This document shows positions 25,656-35,700 of a DNA stretch of 49,399 nucleotides, one piece after another. The DNA is from an uncultured bacterium (GTDB taxonomy: Bacteria; Fidelibacterota; Marinisomatia; Marinisomatales; Marinisomataceae). The position numbers were made by a program, and so were the translations under genes. The DNA is taken from contig CALSRE010000001.1 of assembly GCA_943788675.1 (NCBI GenBank), positions 1 through 49,399 on the forward strand, in the 5' to 3' direction. Numbering within the stretch: position 1 is the first letter of the stretch; each line of letters begins with the position of its first letter. The notes under the pieces were generated by a model. It had not been told where the DNA came from. It was given only the letters and a program-made list of their open reading frames with translations, and did not search any database.

Positions 25656-26744
25656 ATGAAAAAAATCTTTCAAATTGGTGCTGGTCTAGTTGGAAAAACA
25701 ATGGCCCACGATTTATCTAAGAATTTTGAACTTTTTTTAGCTGACTCTAATCTAAACTTACTTCAGGATATTAAATCTGAATTAAGTCATATCCATATTA
25801 AACGCTTGGATGTAACGGATACAAAAAGCTTACGTAAATGGATTAAAGATGCTGATATTGTCTTACTTGCTGTTCCAGGATTTTTAGGATTTAATGCACT
25901 AAAAACAATAATAGAATGTGGTAAGGATGTTGTTGATATCTCATTTTCTCCTGAAAATACTTTAGAGCTAAATGATCTTGCTATCAGCAATAATGTTTGT
26001 GCTGTGGTTGATGCAGGTGTTGCGCCAGGAATACCCAATTTTGTTTTAGGATATTGGAATTCACAAGTTGAAGTAGAAGCTTTTGACTATCTTGTTGGAG
26101 GGCTTCCTCAAAATTCTTCACCTCCCTATAATTATAAAGCTCCTTTTTCTCCAATAGATGTTATTGAAGAATATACAAGACCGGCGAGAATGATGATAAA
26201 TTCAAAAATAGTTACTAAACCAGCTTTATCTGAAATTGAAATTCTTGATATTTTAGATGTAGGAAAACTTGAAGCATTCAATACGGATGGCTTGAGATCT
26301 TTGTTATCAACAATGTCTCATATTCCAAATATGAAAGAAAAAACATTACGTTATCCAGGTCATGCCCAATTAATGCAATCGCTATTTGATCAAGGTCTGT
26401 TTCATAAAGATAGAATAAAAGAAACATCAAATAATCTTTTTAAAGATTGGAAACTAGATAAAAATGAAAAAGAATTTACTGTGCTAGACATTAATATATT
26501 TAGTACAGCAAAAAATATTCATTATCATCTTTATGATGAATTCAATGATAACACCCAATTCTCTTCTATGGCAAGAACTACTGGCTATACTGCTACAGCA
26601 ACTATAAATATGCTGGCTAACGATTTATGGGATAAAAAAGGGGTTCATCCTCCGGAAAATGTTGGAAAGAATAAAGAGTGTATAAACTTTTTATTTAAAT
26701 ATTTAGACTCAAAAAATATTTCAATACAAAAAAAAATAATCTAA
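25656..26744 (+). CDS. saccharopine dehydrogenase-family protein
   Basis: A 362-residue NAD(P)-dependent enzyme. The Rossmann fold begins at once (KIFQIGAGLVGKTMAHDLS), then NLLQDI, VDISFSPENTLEL, VDAGVAPGIPNFVLG, and the family motif YNYKAPFSPIDVIEEYTRPA. Homologues act in lysine breakdown or synthesis, or reduce related imines; the substrate here is not proven. ATG at 25656 fits because the nucleotide-binding strand starts there; the longer open frame would run into the tRNA. The leader after the tRNA is only ten bases and has no Shine-Dalgarno sequence. Confidence 0.85.
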   Translation: MKKIFQIGAGLVGKTMAHDLSKNFELFLADSNLNLLQDIKSELSHIHIKRLDVTDTKSLRKWIKDADIVLLAVPGFLGFNALKTIIECGKDVVDISFSPENTLELNDLAISNNVCAVVDAGVAPGIPNFVLGYWNSQVEVEAFDYLVGGLPQNSSPPYNYKAPFSPIDVIEEYTRPARMMINSKIVTKPALSEIEILDILDVGKLEAFNTDGLRSLLSTMSHIPNMKEKTLRYPGHAQLMQSLFDQGLFHKDRIKETSNNLFKDWKLDKNEKEFTVLDINIFSTAKNIHYHLYDEFNDNTQFSSMARTTGYTATATINMLANDLWDKKGVHPPENVGKNKECINFLFKYLDSKNISIQKKII

Positions 26745-26826
26745 AGACAGTTCTTTTTCAGCAAAAAACTTACTTGAGTATATTTTACGTAAATTATTTG
26801 AATCATTAATAAATTTTGAAATTATA

Positions 26827-27798
26827 TCAAACTAATTTTGTTTGATACAGATCATGCAATGTTAGAAGGCCAAGACAATTACTATTACTATCAACAATAG
26901 GTAAAACAGAAATTTGAGAACTTCTATCTTCCATAACTTTCATAGCATCTAAAATTGAAATTGAAGGGTTCACGGCTATAGGATTGTAGTTAATAAATTT
27001 TTTGATTGGTTGAGAAAATTCATTTGATGTGGCAATGGATTTTCTTATATCACCTTCCGTTATTATACCTAATAACTTCTTATTATCCAAAAGTAATGCT
27101 GCGCCTAAAGGTTTTTCTGTCATCTTTGTAGCACAATCACTAATTGAATCCTGTTCTGTAATTTGTGCAACATCATTAACAAGATGCATTACACTTTCCA
27201 CTTTCAATGATAATTGCTTACCTAATTCACCACCAGGATGATTTTTAGCAAAATCATCTTTGTTAAATCCTCTTTGAACCATTAAGACTGAAGCCAATGC
27301 ATCTCCTATAGCTAAAGCAACCAATGAACTTGTTGTGGGCACTACTCCCAAGGGATCAATTTCCTTATCAACAGTTCCGTTTAAAATAACATCAGAATTT
27401 TTTGCAATACTTGAATCAATATTTCCAACGATTGATATTAATGGGGATTTAAATTCTTTTAAAATTGGAATAAGCCTAACAAGCTCTTCTGTGTTTCCAC
27501 TCTTAGAAATGAGGATAGTTGGATCTCCTGGACTATAGATTCCTAAATCTCCATGAATTGCTTCAGCTGCATGCATATATACACTTTGTGTTCCAGTGCT
27601 ACACAGAGTAGCAACTATTTTTTGTCCAATAAGCCCAGATTTTCCTAATCCGCAAACTACAACCTTACCAGGATGATTAATAATTAGCTCTGATGCTTTT
27701 ACAATGTCATCATCAATATTTTTAGAAACTTCTAATAATTGTGAAGAAACACTCTCAAGAATCGATTTTGATAACCCATTTATTTTTGATTTGTCCAT
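26827..27798 (-). CDS. kdsD: arabinose-5-phosphate isomerase
   Basis: A 323-residue sugar-phosphate isomerase that converts ribulose-5-phosphate to arabinose-5-phosphate for Kdo synthesis. The SIS domain (residues 35-180) contains VCGLGKSGLIGQKI, MHAAEAIHGDLG, ISKSGNTEEL and PTTSSLVALAIGDALA. HPGGELGKQL leads into two CBS domains (about 205-260 and 270-323). The 82 bases between its start-side neighbour's end and its own stop hold no clear signal. It pairs with rfaE2 as evidence for lipopolysaccharide. Confidence 0.93.
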   Translation of the reverse strand: MDKSKINGLSKSILESVSSQLLEVSKNIDDDIVKASELIINHPGKVVVCGLGKSGLIGQKIVATLCSTGTQSVYMHAAEAIHGDLGIYSPGDPTILISKSGNTEELVRLIPILKEFKSPLISIVGNIDSSIAKNSDVILNGTVDKEIDPLGVVPTTSSLVALAIGDALASVLMVQRGFNKDDFAKNHPGGELGKQLSLKVESVMHLVNDVAQITEQDSISDCATKMTEKPLGAALLLDNKKLLGIITEGDIRKSIATSNEFSQPIKKFINYNPIAVNPSISILDAMKVMEDRSSQISVLPIVDSNSNCLGLLTLHDLYQTKLV

Positions 27799-27858
27799 AT
27801 AATTGATAATATAAATAGTTTTGCTGGAATTGTGACCTATAAATTTGTAGTATTTCGC

Positions 27859-28620
27859 ATGAATATTTTTATTACAGGTGCTAGCAGCGGTATTGGCGAA
27901 TATGTAGCATATGAATATAGTAAAAGAGGTGCAACTATTGCATTGTGTGCTAGACGTAAGGAAAAATTAGAAAATATTGCTAAAAAATGTGAATCGCTCG
28001 GTGCAAAAATATATACCTATTCTGTTGATGTTACAGATCAACATTCAACTAAAGAGTCAATTGAGGATTTTTTAAGCAAAGTTCCTACAATTGATTTGGT
28101 TTTTGCCAATGCTGGTTTGGGACTACTTGATTTTGTTGAAAAAGGAGATCCCACTGTGATGAATGATATGATTAATACAAATGTCATTGGCGTAAATAAC
28201 ACTGTTGTACCTTTTATCCCCAAAATGCTTGAACAATATAGTGGGCATATAGCTGTGGTAGGTTCAGTAGCTAGTTATGTTGCTTGGCCTGGCTCTGGAG
28301 CATATGCAGGCTCAAAATGGGCCGTAAGAGCGTTAACAGGCTCTTTACGAAATTCATTACCAAAACAAATATCAGTTACCTTAATTTGTCCAGGATTTGT
28401 AAAAAGTGAAATGACAGATCCTGTTGAATTTAAACCTTTCTTAATTGGTACGGAAAAAGCAGCAAAAAAAATTGTTCGCGCATTAGATAAAAAAAGAAAA
28501 GTATTCATTTTTCCATGGCAATGGAATGTAGTTGTTGCGTTTAGAAAATTAATCTACCTAATAATGGGAAGAGAATTTCAAAAGAAACACGATAATTACA
28601 GATTAAAAAAAACAATCTAA
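27859..28620 (+). CDS. short-chain dehydrogenase/reductase (SDR family)
   Basis: A classical SDR of about 253 residues. NIFITGASSGIGEYVA is the TGxxxGxG cofactor loop, FANAGLG the NAG motif, and VGSVASYVAWPGSGAYAGSKWA carries the catalytic Ser, Tyr (YxxxK) and Lys. CPGFVKSEM follows. The substrate is unknown. A GTG start nine codons upstream is possible, but the Rossmann strand starts right after ATG 27859. The C-terminus has a hydrophobic stretch (VVVAFRKLIYLIMG) that may touch the membrane. The gene diverges from kdsD and converges with a four-base overlap on the DMT transporter. Confidence 0.88.
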   Translation: MNIFITGASSGIGEYVAYEYSKRGATIALCARRKEKLENIAKKCESLGAKIYTYSVDVTDQHSTKESIEDFLSKVPTIDLVFANAGLGLLDFVEKGDPTVMNDMINTNVIGVNNTVVPFIPKMLEQYSGHIAVVGSVASYVAWPGSGAYAGSKWAVRALTGSLRNSLPKQISVTLICPGFVKSEMTDPVEFKPFLIGTEKAAKKIVRALDKKRKVFIFPWQWNVVVAFRKLIYLIMGREFQKKHDNYRLKKTI

Positions 28621-29450
28621 CTGATTAGTTTAAAAGCCAAATAAAAAAATATCAGTCCAGGAAAGAATAGTATAAAATTAATTTCTTCTCCAAAAATCAA
28701 ATAAGAATTAAAAATAGCGATTGGAATAACTGCATTATTCATAATGGCTAGTTTTTCTGCGCTTACTTTAGTTGCACCAATATTCCACATTAAAAATCCT
28801 ATTCCTGATGATATAATTCCTAGAAAAAGTAAAGAAAATAAATTGCTTTGAGTTAAAATAGCAGATTCAGATGACCCTAAAAAATAGAAAATTGAAGTTA
28901 TTAAAGTAGCTCCAAAAAATAATTGAGAAAAATTATGGACAATATCTTTGTCTTTATTTTTGTCATTCCATTTTTTAAATAATATTTGACCAGTTGCAAA
29001 AAATATGTTTGCACATTGAATAAGTACAAAACCCAACATATAATCTTTAAGATTTAAAGAATTGAACCTCATTAAATAAGACCCAATTATGACCAATAAA
29101 ATAGCATATATTCCATTTCTGTTGAGCGAATTACCATTTAAATATTTACTAGCTAAAACAACATAAATTGGTGTTGTAATTGTGAAAGTAGCAATAAAAT
29201 AAGCTGGCAAGTATTGATACGATTCAATATAAAAAATATACATTAAACCAAACTGCAAAGCGCCAATACCTACTAACTTTAAATCGAAGCTAAATTTTTT
29301 AATATTATAAATTGTTACTGAACTAAAAAATGTTAATGCCATTACATTTCTGGCAAAGCTAATAAATGAAGAGTCGATTCCTGCTAAGCCATATTTTATT
29401 ATCCCAAACGAAAAAGACCATAAAATTGATATGGCTATTAGGTAAGCCAA
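28617..29450 (-). CDS. DMT-superfamily (EamA) transporter
   Basis: A 277-residue integral membrane protein with about ten hydrophobic helices in two EamA-like halves. SFISFARNVMALTFF and GALQFGLMYIFYIESYQYLPA lie in the first half, with repeats such as IISSGIGFLMWNIGATKVSAEKLAIMNNAVIPI in the second. Family members export or import metabolites and amino acids. The substrate is not evident. It starts one base after the pterin dehydratase stop. Confidence 0.88.
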   Translation of the reverse strand: MAYLIAISILWSFSFGIIKYGLAGIDSSFISFARNVMALTFFSSVTIYNIKKFSFDLKLVGIGALQFGLMYIFYIESYQYLPAYFIATFTITTPIYVVLASKYLNGNSLNRNGIYAILLVIIGSYLMRFNSLNLKDYMLGFVLIQCANIFFATGQILFKKWNDKNKDKDIVHNFSQLFFGATLITSIFYFLGSSESAILTQSNLFSLLFLGIISSGIGFLMWNIGATKVSAEKLAIMNNAVIPIAIFNSYLIFGEEINFILFFPGLIFFYLAFKLIS

Positions 29451-29451
29451 T

Positions 29452-29685
29452 TTATAATCCTAGATCATCTATTATTTTAGCAAGCTTGTAGTCTTTATCA
29501 GTTAATTGACCAGCATCATGAGTAGTAAGAGAAATAGTTACTCTACAATATCCGATATTAATATCTGGATGATGATTTTCAATTTCTGCTATATTTGCAA
29601 CAGTATTCACAAAATCAATTCCATCTAAATATGAATGGAATTCAAAAGTTTTAGAAAGAATATTATTGTTGTTTGTCCATTCCAT
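29452..29685 (-). CDS. pterin-4a-carbinolamine dehydratase
   Basis: A 77-residue cytosolic enzyme that dehydrates 4a-hydroxytetrahydrobiopterin, recycling the cofactor of aromatic amino-acid hydroxylases. The signature ENHHPDINIGY contains the catalytic His pair, and LTTHDAGQLTDKDYKLA completes it. I chose the start MEWTNNN at 29685 because it gives the usual short length; an upstream extension would run into the DASS transporter. No phenylalanine hydroxylase gene is in the window, so it may serve another pterin or molybdopterin-linked role. Confidence 0.88.
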   Translation of the reverse strand: MEWTNNNNILSKTFEFHSYLDGIDFVNTVANIAEIENHHPDINIGYCRVTISLTTHDAGQLTDKDYKLAKIIDDLGL

Positions 29686-29687
29686 AA

Positions 29688-31478
29688 TTAGAACGGCCAA
29701 ATCATTGGAATCATAGCAACAGAAATAATCCATAAAATTATTCCTAGCGGAAGACCTACTTTAATATAGTCTGAATATCTATACCCTCCAGGACCAAATA
29801 CCATCAGATTAGTTTGGTAACCTACGGGTGTTATAAAGGATGCTGAAGCTGCATAACAAACAGCAAAAATAAATGGTTTAGGATCAAACCCAAAGTTTGC
29901 AGCTAGCGATAATGTAATAGGTGTCATAATAATTGCTGTAGCTGCATTAGAAGCTATTTCAGTTAAAATCATAGTAATAAAGTATATTAAAGCTAATAAG
30001 ATATATGGAAGTATATCAGTTGGAAAAATATTTACGAAACTAGATATTAAATCACTAATTATAACATCTAATCCGGTACGCTGAATTGCAGCTCCCATAG
30101 GAAGAAAGGCTGCAATCACTACTATAACCTGCCAGTGAATTGAACTATAAGCCTCATTAGGCGTAATAACACGAGATAATAATAATGCTATAACTCCTAA
30201 TATAACACCAACTACAATTGGGATAATTTTAAAAATAGCTAGAGTAACTGCTGTTAAAATTGAAGCTAAACTAAGCCACCAAAATGGGTGTCCATCTAGT
30301 GAACCATCAACTTTTCCTAATACAATAAATCCTTCCTTATTAGCAAGTTGATTAATTCTGTCTTTAGGTCCATAAACTAATAACGTATCAAATGGTTTTA
30401 GAATAAAATGAGCTAATTTTCTTCTTATAATCTCCCCTTCTCTACGAATTGCTAATACAAAACTTCCAAAAGATCTTCTAAAATTAGCTTCTTGCAAAGA
30501 TAGTCCAATTAATTCAGAATTATCTGTAACAAGACATTCCGCAAGAATATTATCCTCTTGCTCAAGCTCCTCTTGAGTAAGCTTTTCATCAGCAAGCATT
30601 GTTAACTTTTCTATTTCTTTTAATCGTTGAAAATTATCAAAAGAACCTTTCACAAAAAGAATATCATCTTTTTCTATACCAAGGTTTCTAAGGTTAGAAT
30701 TAATTATCTCTCCATTCCTCAATACATCTAAAACAATAACATCATAGTTTTCATTAATTTTTCTATCAAGAAGAGTTTTTCCTATTAATGGAGAATTGTC
30801 GCTAACTTTAAATTCTGTTAAATATCCATCCAATCTATAATCTTCAATACTTGATGATTTAGCAACTCTTGTGGGTAAAAGCTTATATCCAATAGTGAAT
30901 ATATAGATTAGTCCAACCACAAACTTTATTATACCAAATTTGGCAAATTCAAGCATACCTAATGTTACCGTTCCGCTAGAAGATTCAACAAGAATTGAAT
31001 TCACAATAAGATTAGTTGAAGTTCCTACTAATGTTAGGGTTCCACCTAATATTGCAGCATAACTCAAGGGAATAAGTACTTTTGATGGACTTATATTATA
31101 CTTATCAGCCAAACGAATAGTAACAGGCATAAAAATTGCAACTATGGCGGTATTATTTACAACAGCAGATGCTATACCAATTGCAAAGAGATATGCTATC
31201 ATTCCAATAACTCTAGATTTATCAATTAACTTATTAATATTTATAATAAGATATTCAAGTACATGAGATTTTTGCAATGCATGACTTAAAATAAATAAAC
31301 AAGCGATAGTAATTACTGCAGGATTGGAAAATCCAGCAAGACTTTCAGCTGGGCTGACAAGGCCAAGAATGAGTAATAAACCTAAAACTAGTAAGGCTGT
31401 TACATCAATTGGAAATAATTCTGTAACAAATAGTACTAAAGCTACCAGAATTATAACACCTAGGAATATAATTTCCAT
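29688..31478 (-). CDS. SLC13/DASS-type anion transporter with two RCK C-terminal (TrkA_C) domains
   Basis: A 596-residue inner-membrane symporter. Hydrophobic helices fill residues 1-190 (VNNTAIVAIFMPV; LVGTSTNLIVNS, the first DASS substrate/sodium motif). Two soluble TrkA_C-like domains follow at about 205-285 and 305-375. A second membrane half contains IASNAATAIIMTPI and ITPVGYQTNLMVFGPGGY, the second motif. Such proteins carry sulfate or dicarboxylates; the substrate is not shown. ATG 31478 is chosen because the longer frame runs through tRNA-Leu. The start is only three bases beyond the 3' end of that tRNA. Confidence 0.88.
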   Translation of the reverse strand: MEIIFLGVIILVALVLFVTELFPIDVTALLVLGLLLILGLVSPAESLAGFSNPAVITIACLFILSHALQKSHVLEYLIININKLIDKSRVIGMIAYLFAIGIASAVVNNTAIVAIFMPVTIRLADKYNISPSKVLIPLSYAAILGGTLTLVGTSTNLIVNSILVESSSGTVTLGMLEFAKFGIIKFVVGLIYIFTIGYKLLPTRVAKSSSIEDYRLDGYLTEFKVSDNSPLIGKTLLDRKINENYDVIVLDVLRNGEIINSNLRNLGIEKDDILFVKGSFDNFQRLKEIEKLTMLADEKLTQEELEQEDNILAECLVTDNSELIGLSLQEANFRRSFGSFVLAIRREGEIIRRKLAHFILKPFDTLLVYGPKDRINQLANKEGFIVLGKVDGSLDGHPFWWLSLASILTAVTLAIFKIIPIVVGVILGVIALLLSRVITPNEAYSSIHWQVIVVIAAFLPMGAAIQRTGLDVIISDLISSFVNIFPTDILPYILLALIYFITMILTEIASNAATAIIMTPITLSLAANFGFDPKPFIFAVCYAASASFITPVGYQTNLMVFGPGGYRYSDYIKVGLPLGIILWIISVAMIPMIWPF

Positions 31479-31481
31479 AAG

Positions 31482-31563
31482 TACCGTGGAAAGGACTCGA
31501 ACCTTCACATCTTACGATACTGGTTCCTAAGACCAGCGCGTCTACCAATTCCGCCACCACGGC
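31482..31563 (-). tRNA. tRNA-Leu (TAG)
   Basis: An 82-nt class II tRNA. Acceptor GCCGTGG pairs with CCACGGT (terminal G-T), the anticodon stem CTGGT/ACCAG encloses the loop CTTAGGA with anticodon TAG, there is a short variable arm, and the T-arm is AAGGTTCGAGTCCTT. The discriminator is A and CCA is not encoded. It lies directly upstream of the DASS transporter start in the same direction, downstream of the trans-sulfuration gene. Confidence 0.95.
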
Positions 31564-31603
31564 ATATTTTTTACAATATAAAAAAAATTAACTTAAAAAA
31601 GCG

Positions 31604-32779
31604 TTAATTATGATTCATTGCATAATCAAGCTCTGAAATTAAATCATCTGCATGTTCAATACCAACAGAAAACCTTAATAAATTTGGTGTTATTCCAAGC
31701 TCTGTTTTTTCTTCGTGAGGAACTGATGCATGAGTCATTGAATATGGACAAGATATTAAACTTTTTACTCCCCCTAAACTTTCAGCTAAGGTAATAATAC
31801 TTAAATTTTTTGCAAAATTATCGAGGTTAATAGAACTATCAAGCTCAAATGATATCATACTTCCGTACACCGGATCTCCATCTGGCGAAGAATGTTGTTT
31901 TGTTGCTAAATCAAATTGTTTATGTGATTGAAGTCCAGGATAAATCACTTTAGTAACTCTGGAATTGCTATCTAGCCATTTTGCAATTATTTCAGCATTT
32001 TTAAATTGTTTTTCAACTCTAACAGATAAAGTTTTTACTGACCTTAAAAGCAACCAAGCATCAAATGGACTAGGTAGTGCTCCTCCAGTATTTTGAATTA
32101 AGGTAATTTTTTCTGCAGCATCTTCATTATTGACCATTAGAGCTCCACTCAAAACATCCGAATGTCCACTTAAAAATTTTGTTGTACTATGCATTACAAT
32201 GTCTGCTCCTAAATCTAAAGGTCTTTGTCCGTATGATCCCATAAAAGTATTATCTACGCTAACTAAAATATTATGTTTTTGAGCTATATTTGATACCTGC
32301 TCTATATCAGCTAACTCTAACAAGGGATTACTTGGTGTTTCAAGATGTATTAGCTTAGTATTATCTCTAATTGATTTAGAAAGGGTTTCTAGATTGGTTG
32401 TATCAATAAACTCAAAATCTACTTTATTATCATTTAAAACTTTGGTTACTAATCTAAAAACACCACCATATACATTCCTTGAAATCAATACATGGTCTCC
32501 GGGTTTAAACATCATAAAAATTGCTGTCATAGCTGCCATTCCAGAAGAAAAAGCAAAAGCATGGTGAGCATTTTCAAGCATAGCTAAATTTTCTTCTAAA
32601 GCAGCTAATGTTGGACTTCCTACTCTTGAATAAACATATTCTGAATTACTATTAAAAGTAGGCTGTCTAAAAGTAGATGTAAAATGTATTGGAGTTACAG
32701 CAGCTCCAGTTTCATCAATTTTGTTACCAACATGTATAGTCTTAGTTGTAAAATGTAATTTATCTTTTTTATTAGCCAC
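31604..32779 (-). CDS. metB: cystathionine gamma-synthase/lyase-type PLP enzyme
   Basis: A 391-residue trans-sulfuration enzyme. TKTIHVGNKID, VYSRVGSPTLAALEENLA, AFSSGMAAMTAIFM, VDNTFMGSYGQRPLDLGADIVMHSTTKFLSGHSD (PLP Lys in STTK) and the C-terminal LLRFSVGIEHADDLI are in family order. Gamma-synthase, gamma-lyase and O-acetylhomoserine-type activities cannot be separated by eye, so the symbol is provisional. The start overlaps the end of secA by eight bases, a coupling that is unusual in function but clear in sequence. Confidence 0.88.
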   Translation of the reverse strand: MANKKDKLHFTTKTIHVGNKIDETGAAVTPIHFTSTFRQPTFNSNSEYVYSRVGSPTLAALEENLAMLENAHHAFAFSSGMAAMTAIFMMFKPGDHVLISRNVYGGVFRLVTKVLNDNKVDFEFIDTTNLETLSKSIRDNTKLIHLETPSNPLLELADIEQVSNIAQKHNILVSVDNTFMGSYGQRPLDLGADIVMHSTTKFLSGHSDVLSGALMVNNEDAAEKITLIQNTGGALPSPFDAWLLLRSVKTLSVRVEKQFKNAEIIAKWLDSNSRVTKVIYPGLQSHKQFDLATKQHSSPDGDPVYGSMISFELDSSINLDNFAKNLSIITLAESLGGVKSLISCPYSMTHASVPHEEKTELGITPNLLRFSVGIEHADDLISELDYAMNHN

Positions 32780-35700
32780 GTGTATATCCTTTCGATAAGA
32801 AAGATTCTAATTTTTTAAATTTTATTTCTTCTTCTTTTCCAGATGGAGATATAACTTTTATTTTGTCATTTCTTCCAATCTTGAGCTCATCTTTATTAGG
32901 GTTTTGCATTTGTACTTTCTGTTTTGAAGGCGGTGAAATAGCCTTGTCATTAACATCATCATGCTTTAACTGTAAATTTTTTTGTAATGGATTTATTTGA
33001 GGTTGAGTCTGGTCACTTACTTGGGCGTGAAAAACTCGCTGAACTACATTACTTCGCAAGCTCATCATTAATTCTTGAAAAAAATTATACGATTCAGATT
33101 TATATTCAATCAATGGATTTTTTTGTCCGTAAGCTCTTAATCCAATTCCTTCTCTTAATTGATCCATCCCAAGTAAATGATTTCTCCACTTTTCGTCAAT
33201 GGTTCTTAATACAATAAATTTTTCAACTTTTCTAAGCAGTTCTGATGGGATGACATCTTCTTTTAATTTATAGTACTGTAGTGCTTTATTATAAATGAAC
33301 GTAATTAATTCATCTGTATTATTTATTGATGCAACATCTTCAATGTTAATACTAACCAAAATATTACTATTGAGCTCTTGATTGATTCCTTGCCAATCCC
33401 ATTCTTTAACTTGCTTGAAATCTAGCTCTCCAACAATGTCATCTATATAGTCTTCAATAAATTCATGGATTGTATCTTTAATAGAATCAGATAGAAGGGC
33501 CTTATTTCTTAAATCGTAAATTATCTCTCTTTGTTGGTTTAGGACATCGTCGTATTCTAAAAGATGTTTTCTCATTGCAAAATTTCTTTCTTCAACTTTC
33601 TTTTGGGCATTACTGACACCACGATTTAACATTCCGGCACTCAACTCTTGGTCTTCATCCATTGATAACCGATCCATATAAGTTGCTAGCCTATCCATAT
33701 TAAAAAGTCTCATTAAGTCATCTTCTAAAGATATATAGAATCTTGATGAACCGCTATCCCCCTGCCTTCCTGACCTACCCATTAACTGTAAATCTATTCT
33801 TCTTGATTCGTGTCTAGCAGTTCCAATAATATGCAAGCCTCCCAATTCTTCTACCCCCGGTCCAAGCTTGATATCTGTACCACGGCCAGCCATATTTGTT
33901 GCAATTGTGATTGATTTTTTTAAACCTGCTTGAGCGACAATTTCTGCTTCACTTTGGTGCTGCTTTGCATTTAATACATTATGAGGAACGCCTTTTTGTT
34001 TTAACATTTTTGATAATAGTTCGGAAACTTCTACTGAAATAGTACCAATCAATACGGGCTGACCCTTTGAATAATATTCACCAACCTCATTAATAACTGC
34101 TTTATACTTTGCTTGCATTGACTTATATATAACATCATTAAAATCATTTCTTTTAATTGGTCTGTGTGTAGGAATAACTGTTACTCCTAAACCATATATA
34201 TTTTCAAATTCAGCTGCTTCTGTATCCGCTGTACCTGTCATGCCTGAAAGCTTATCATACATTCTGAAATAGTTTTGAATAGTGATTGAAGCAAGAGTTT
34301 GAGTTTCTTTTTCAATCTTGACATTTTCTTTTGCTTCTAGAGCTTGGTGCAAACCCCCACTAAATCTTCTTCCAGGCAACACTCTTCCAGTAAATTCATC
34401 TACTATTAAGACTTGTCCATTTTGTACGACATATTCTACATCTTTATCAAATAATGCATAGGCTTTAAGTAATTGACTTAAATAATGTATTTTACTACTA
34501 CGATCGGAATGCAGTTTATGAATTTTTTCTTTTTCTAATTGTTTTTGATCATCGGGTAAATTCTTTTCATCAATATCTGTTAATAATTCACCTAAATCTG
34601 GAATTGTAAATGCATCTTTATTATCTGGCGATAAAGCTTCTCTTCCTTTGTCAGAAAGATCTACGCTATTTGACTGTTCATCAATCGAGAAAAATAAATC
34701 TTCATCTAATAAATATGTTTTTTTATCTGCAATGTACTCAGACTCAACCGAATTCATCATTTTTATAGTACCTTGTTCTTGAAATAAATCTTGAAGCTTT
34801 TGATCTTTTGGTAAACCTCTCTTTGCTTTCAATAATAAGAGCCCTGCTTCAGCAGCCTCCTCATCAGACAGCTTTCCTTTTTTTATAAGTTTATTTGCTT
34901 CGCTGACTAAAGAATTAACCAGCTGTGTTTGCTTAACTACTAGCGATTGAACAGGACGTTTTAAATCTATGAATGATTGATTAATTTTTGATTCAACTGG
35001 ACCAGAAATAATTAGCGGTGTTCTAGCTTCATCAATTAAAACACTATCAACCTCATCAACTATAGCGTAATTATGCTTCCTTTGAACTAAGTATTCACTA
35101 TCTATTGTCATATTATCTCTTAAATAATCAAAACCAAACTCATTATTTGTACCATAAGTTATATCACATGCATAAGAAGACTTTCTTTCTTCAGGGTTCA
35201 TTGTATTTAAAATAAATCCTACAGAAAGACCTAAAGTCTCAAATACTCTTCCCATCCATTCTGCATCTCGTTGAGCTAGATAGTCATTTACTGTAATTAC
35301 ATGCACTCCTCTACCAGATAATGCATTAAGATATATAGGAAATGTAGCTACTAAAGTTTTTCCTTCACCTGTTTTCATTTCAGATATTTTTCCATCGTGA
35401 AGTACTAGACCGCCAATAATCTGCTCATCATATGGAATCATTTCCCATTTGATTTTTTGGCCCACAGCTAACCACTCTTGTCCGTAAAGAAGTTTACATG
35501 CATGCTTTACTAAAGCAAAAGATTCTACAATATAATCTTTTAAAACATTTTCCGTAATTTCAGATCTAATTCTTTTCAACTCTTTTGAATCGGTTATTTT
35601 GGATAAAAGCGCTTGTTCTTTTTTAGATATCTTAGATCTAATCTCATTTTGTAATTCTTTGGTTTTTCCTTGAAGAAATACTATATCTTTTCCATCAAGT

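Noticed and set aside
31479-31508. N-terminal extension of the DASS transporter into tRNA-Leu
   Set aside because: The extra ten codons lie inside the tRNA 3' arm; ATG 31478 is the sensible start.
32772-32779. Eight-base overlap of metB with secA as a sign of fusion
   Set aside because: Both proteins have complete, normal ends; it is simple gene packing.
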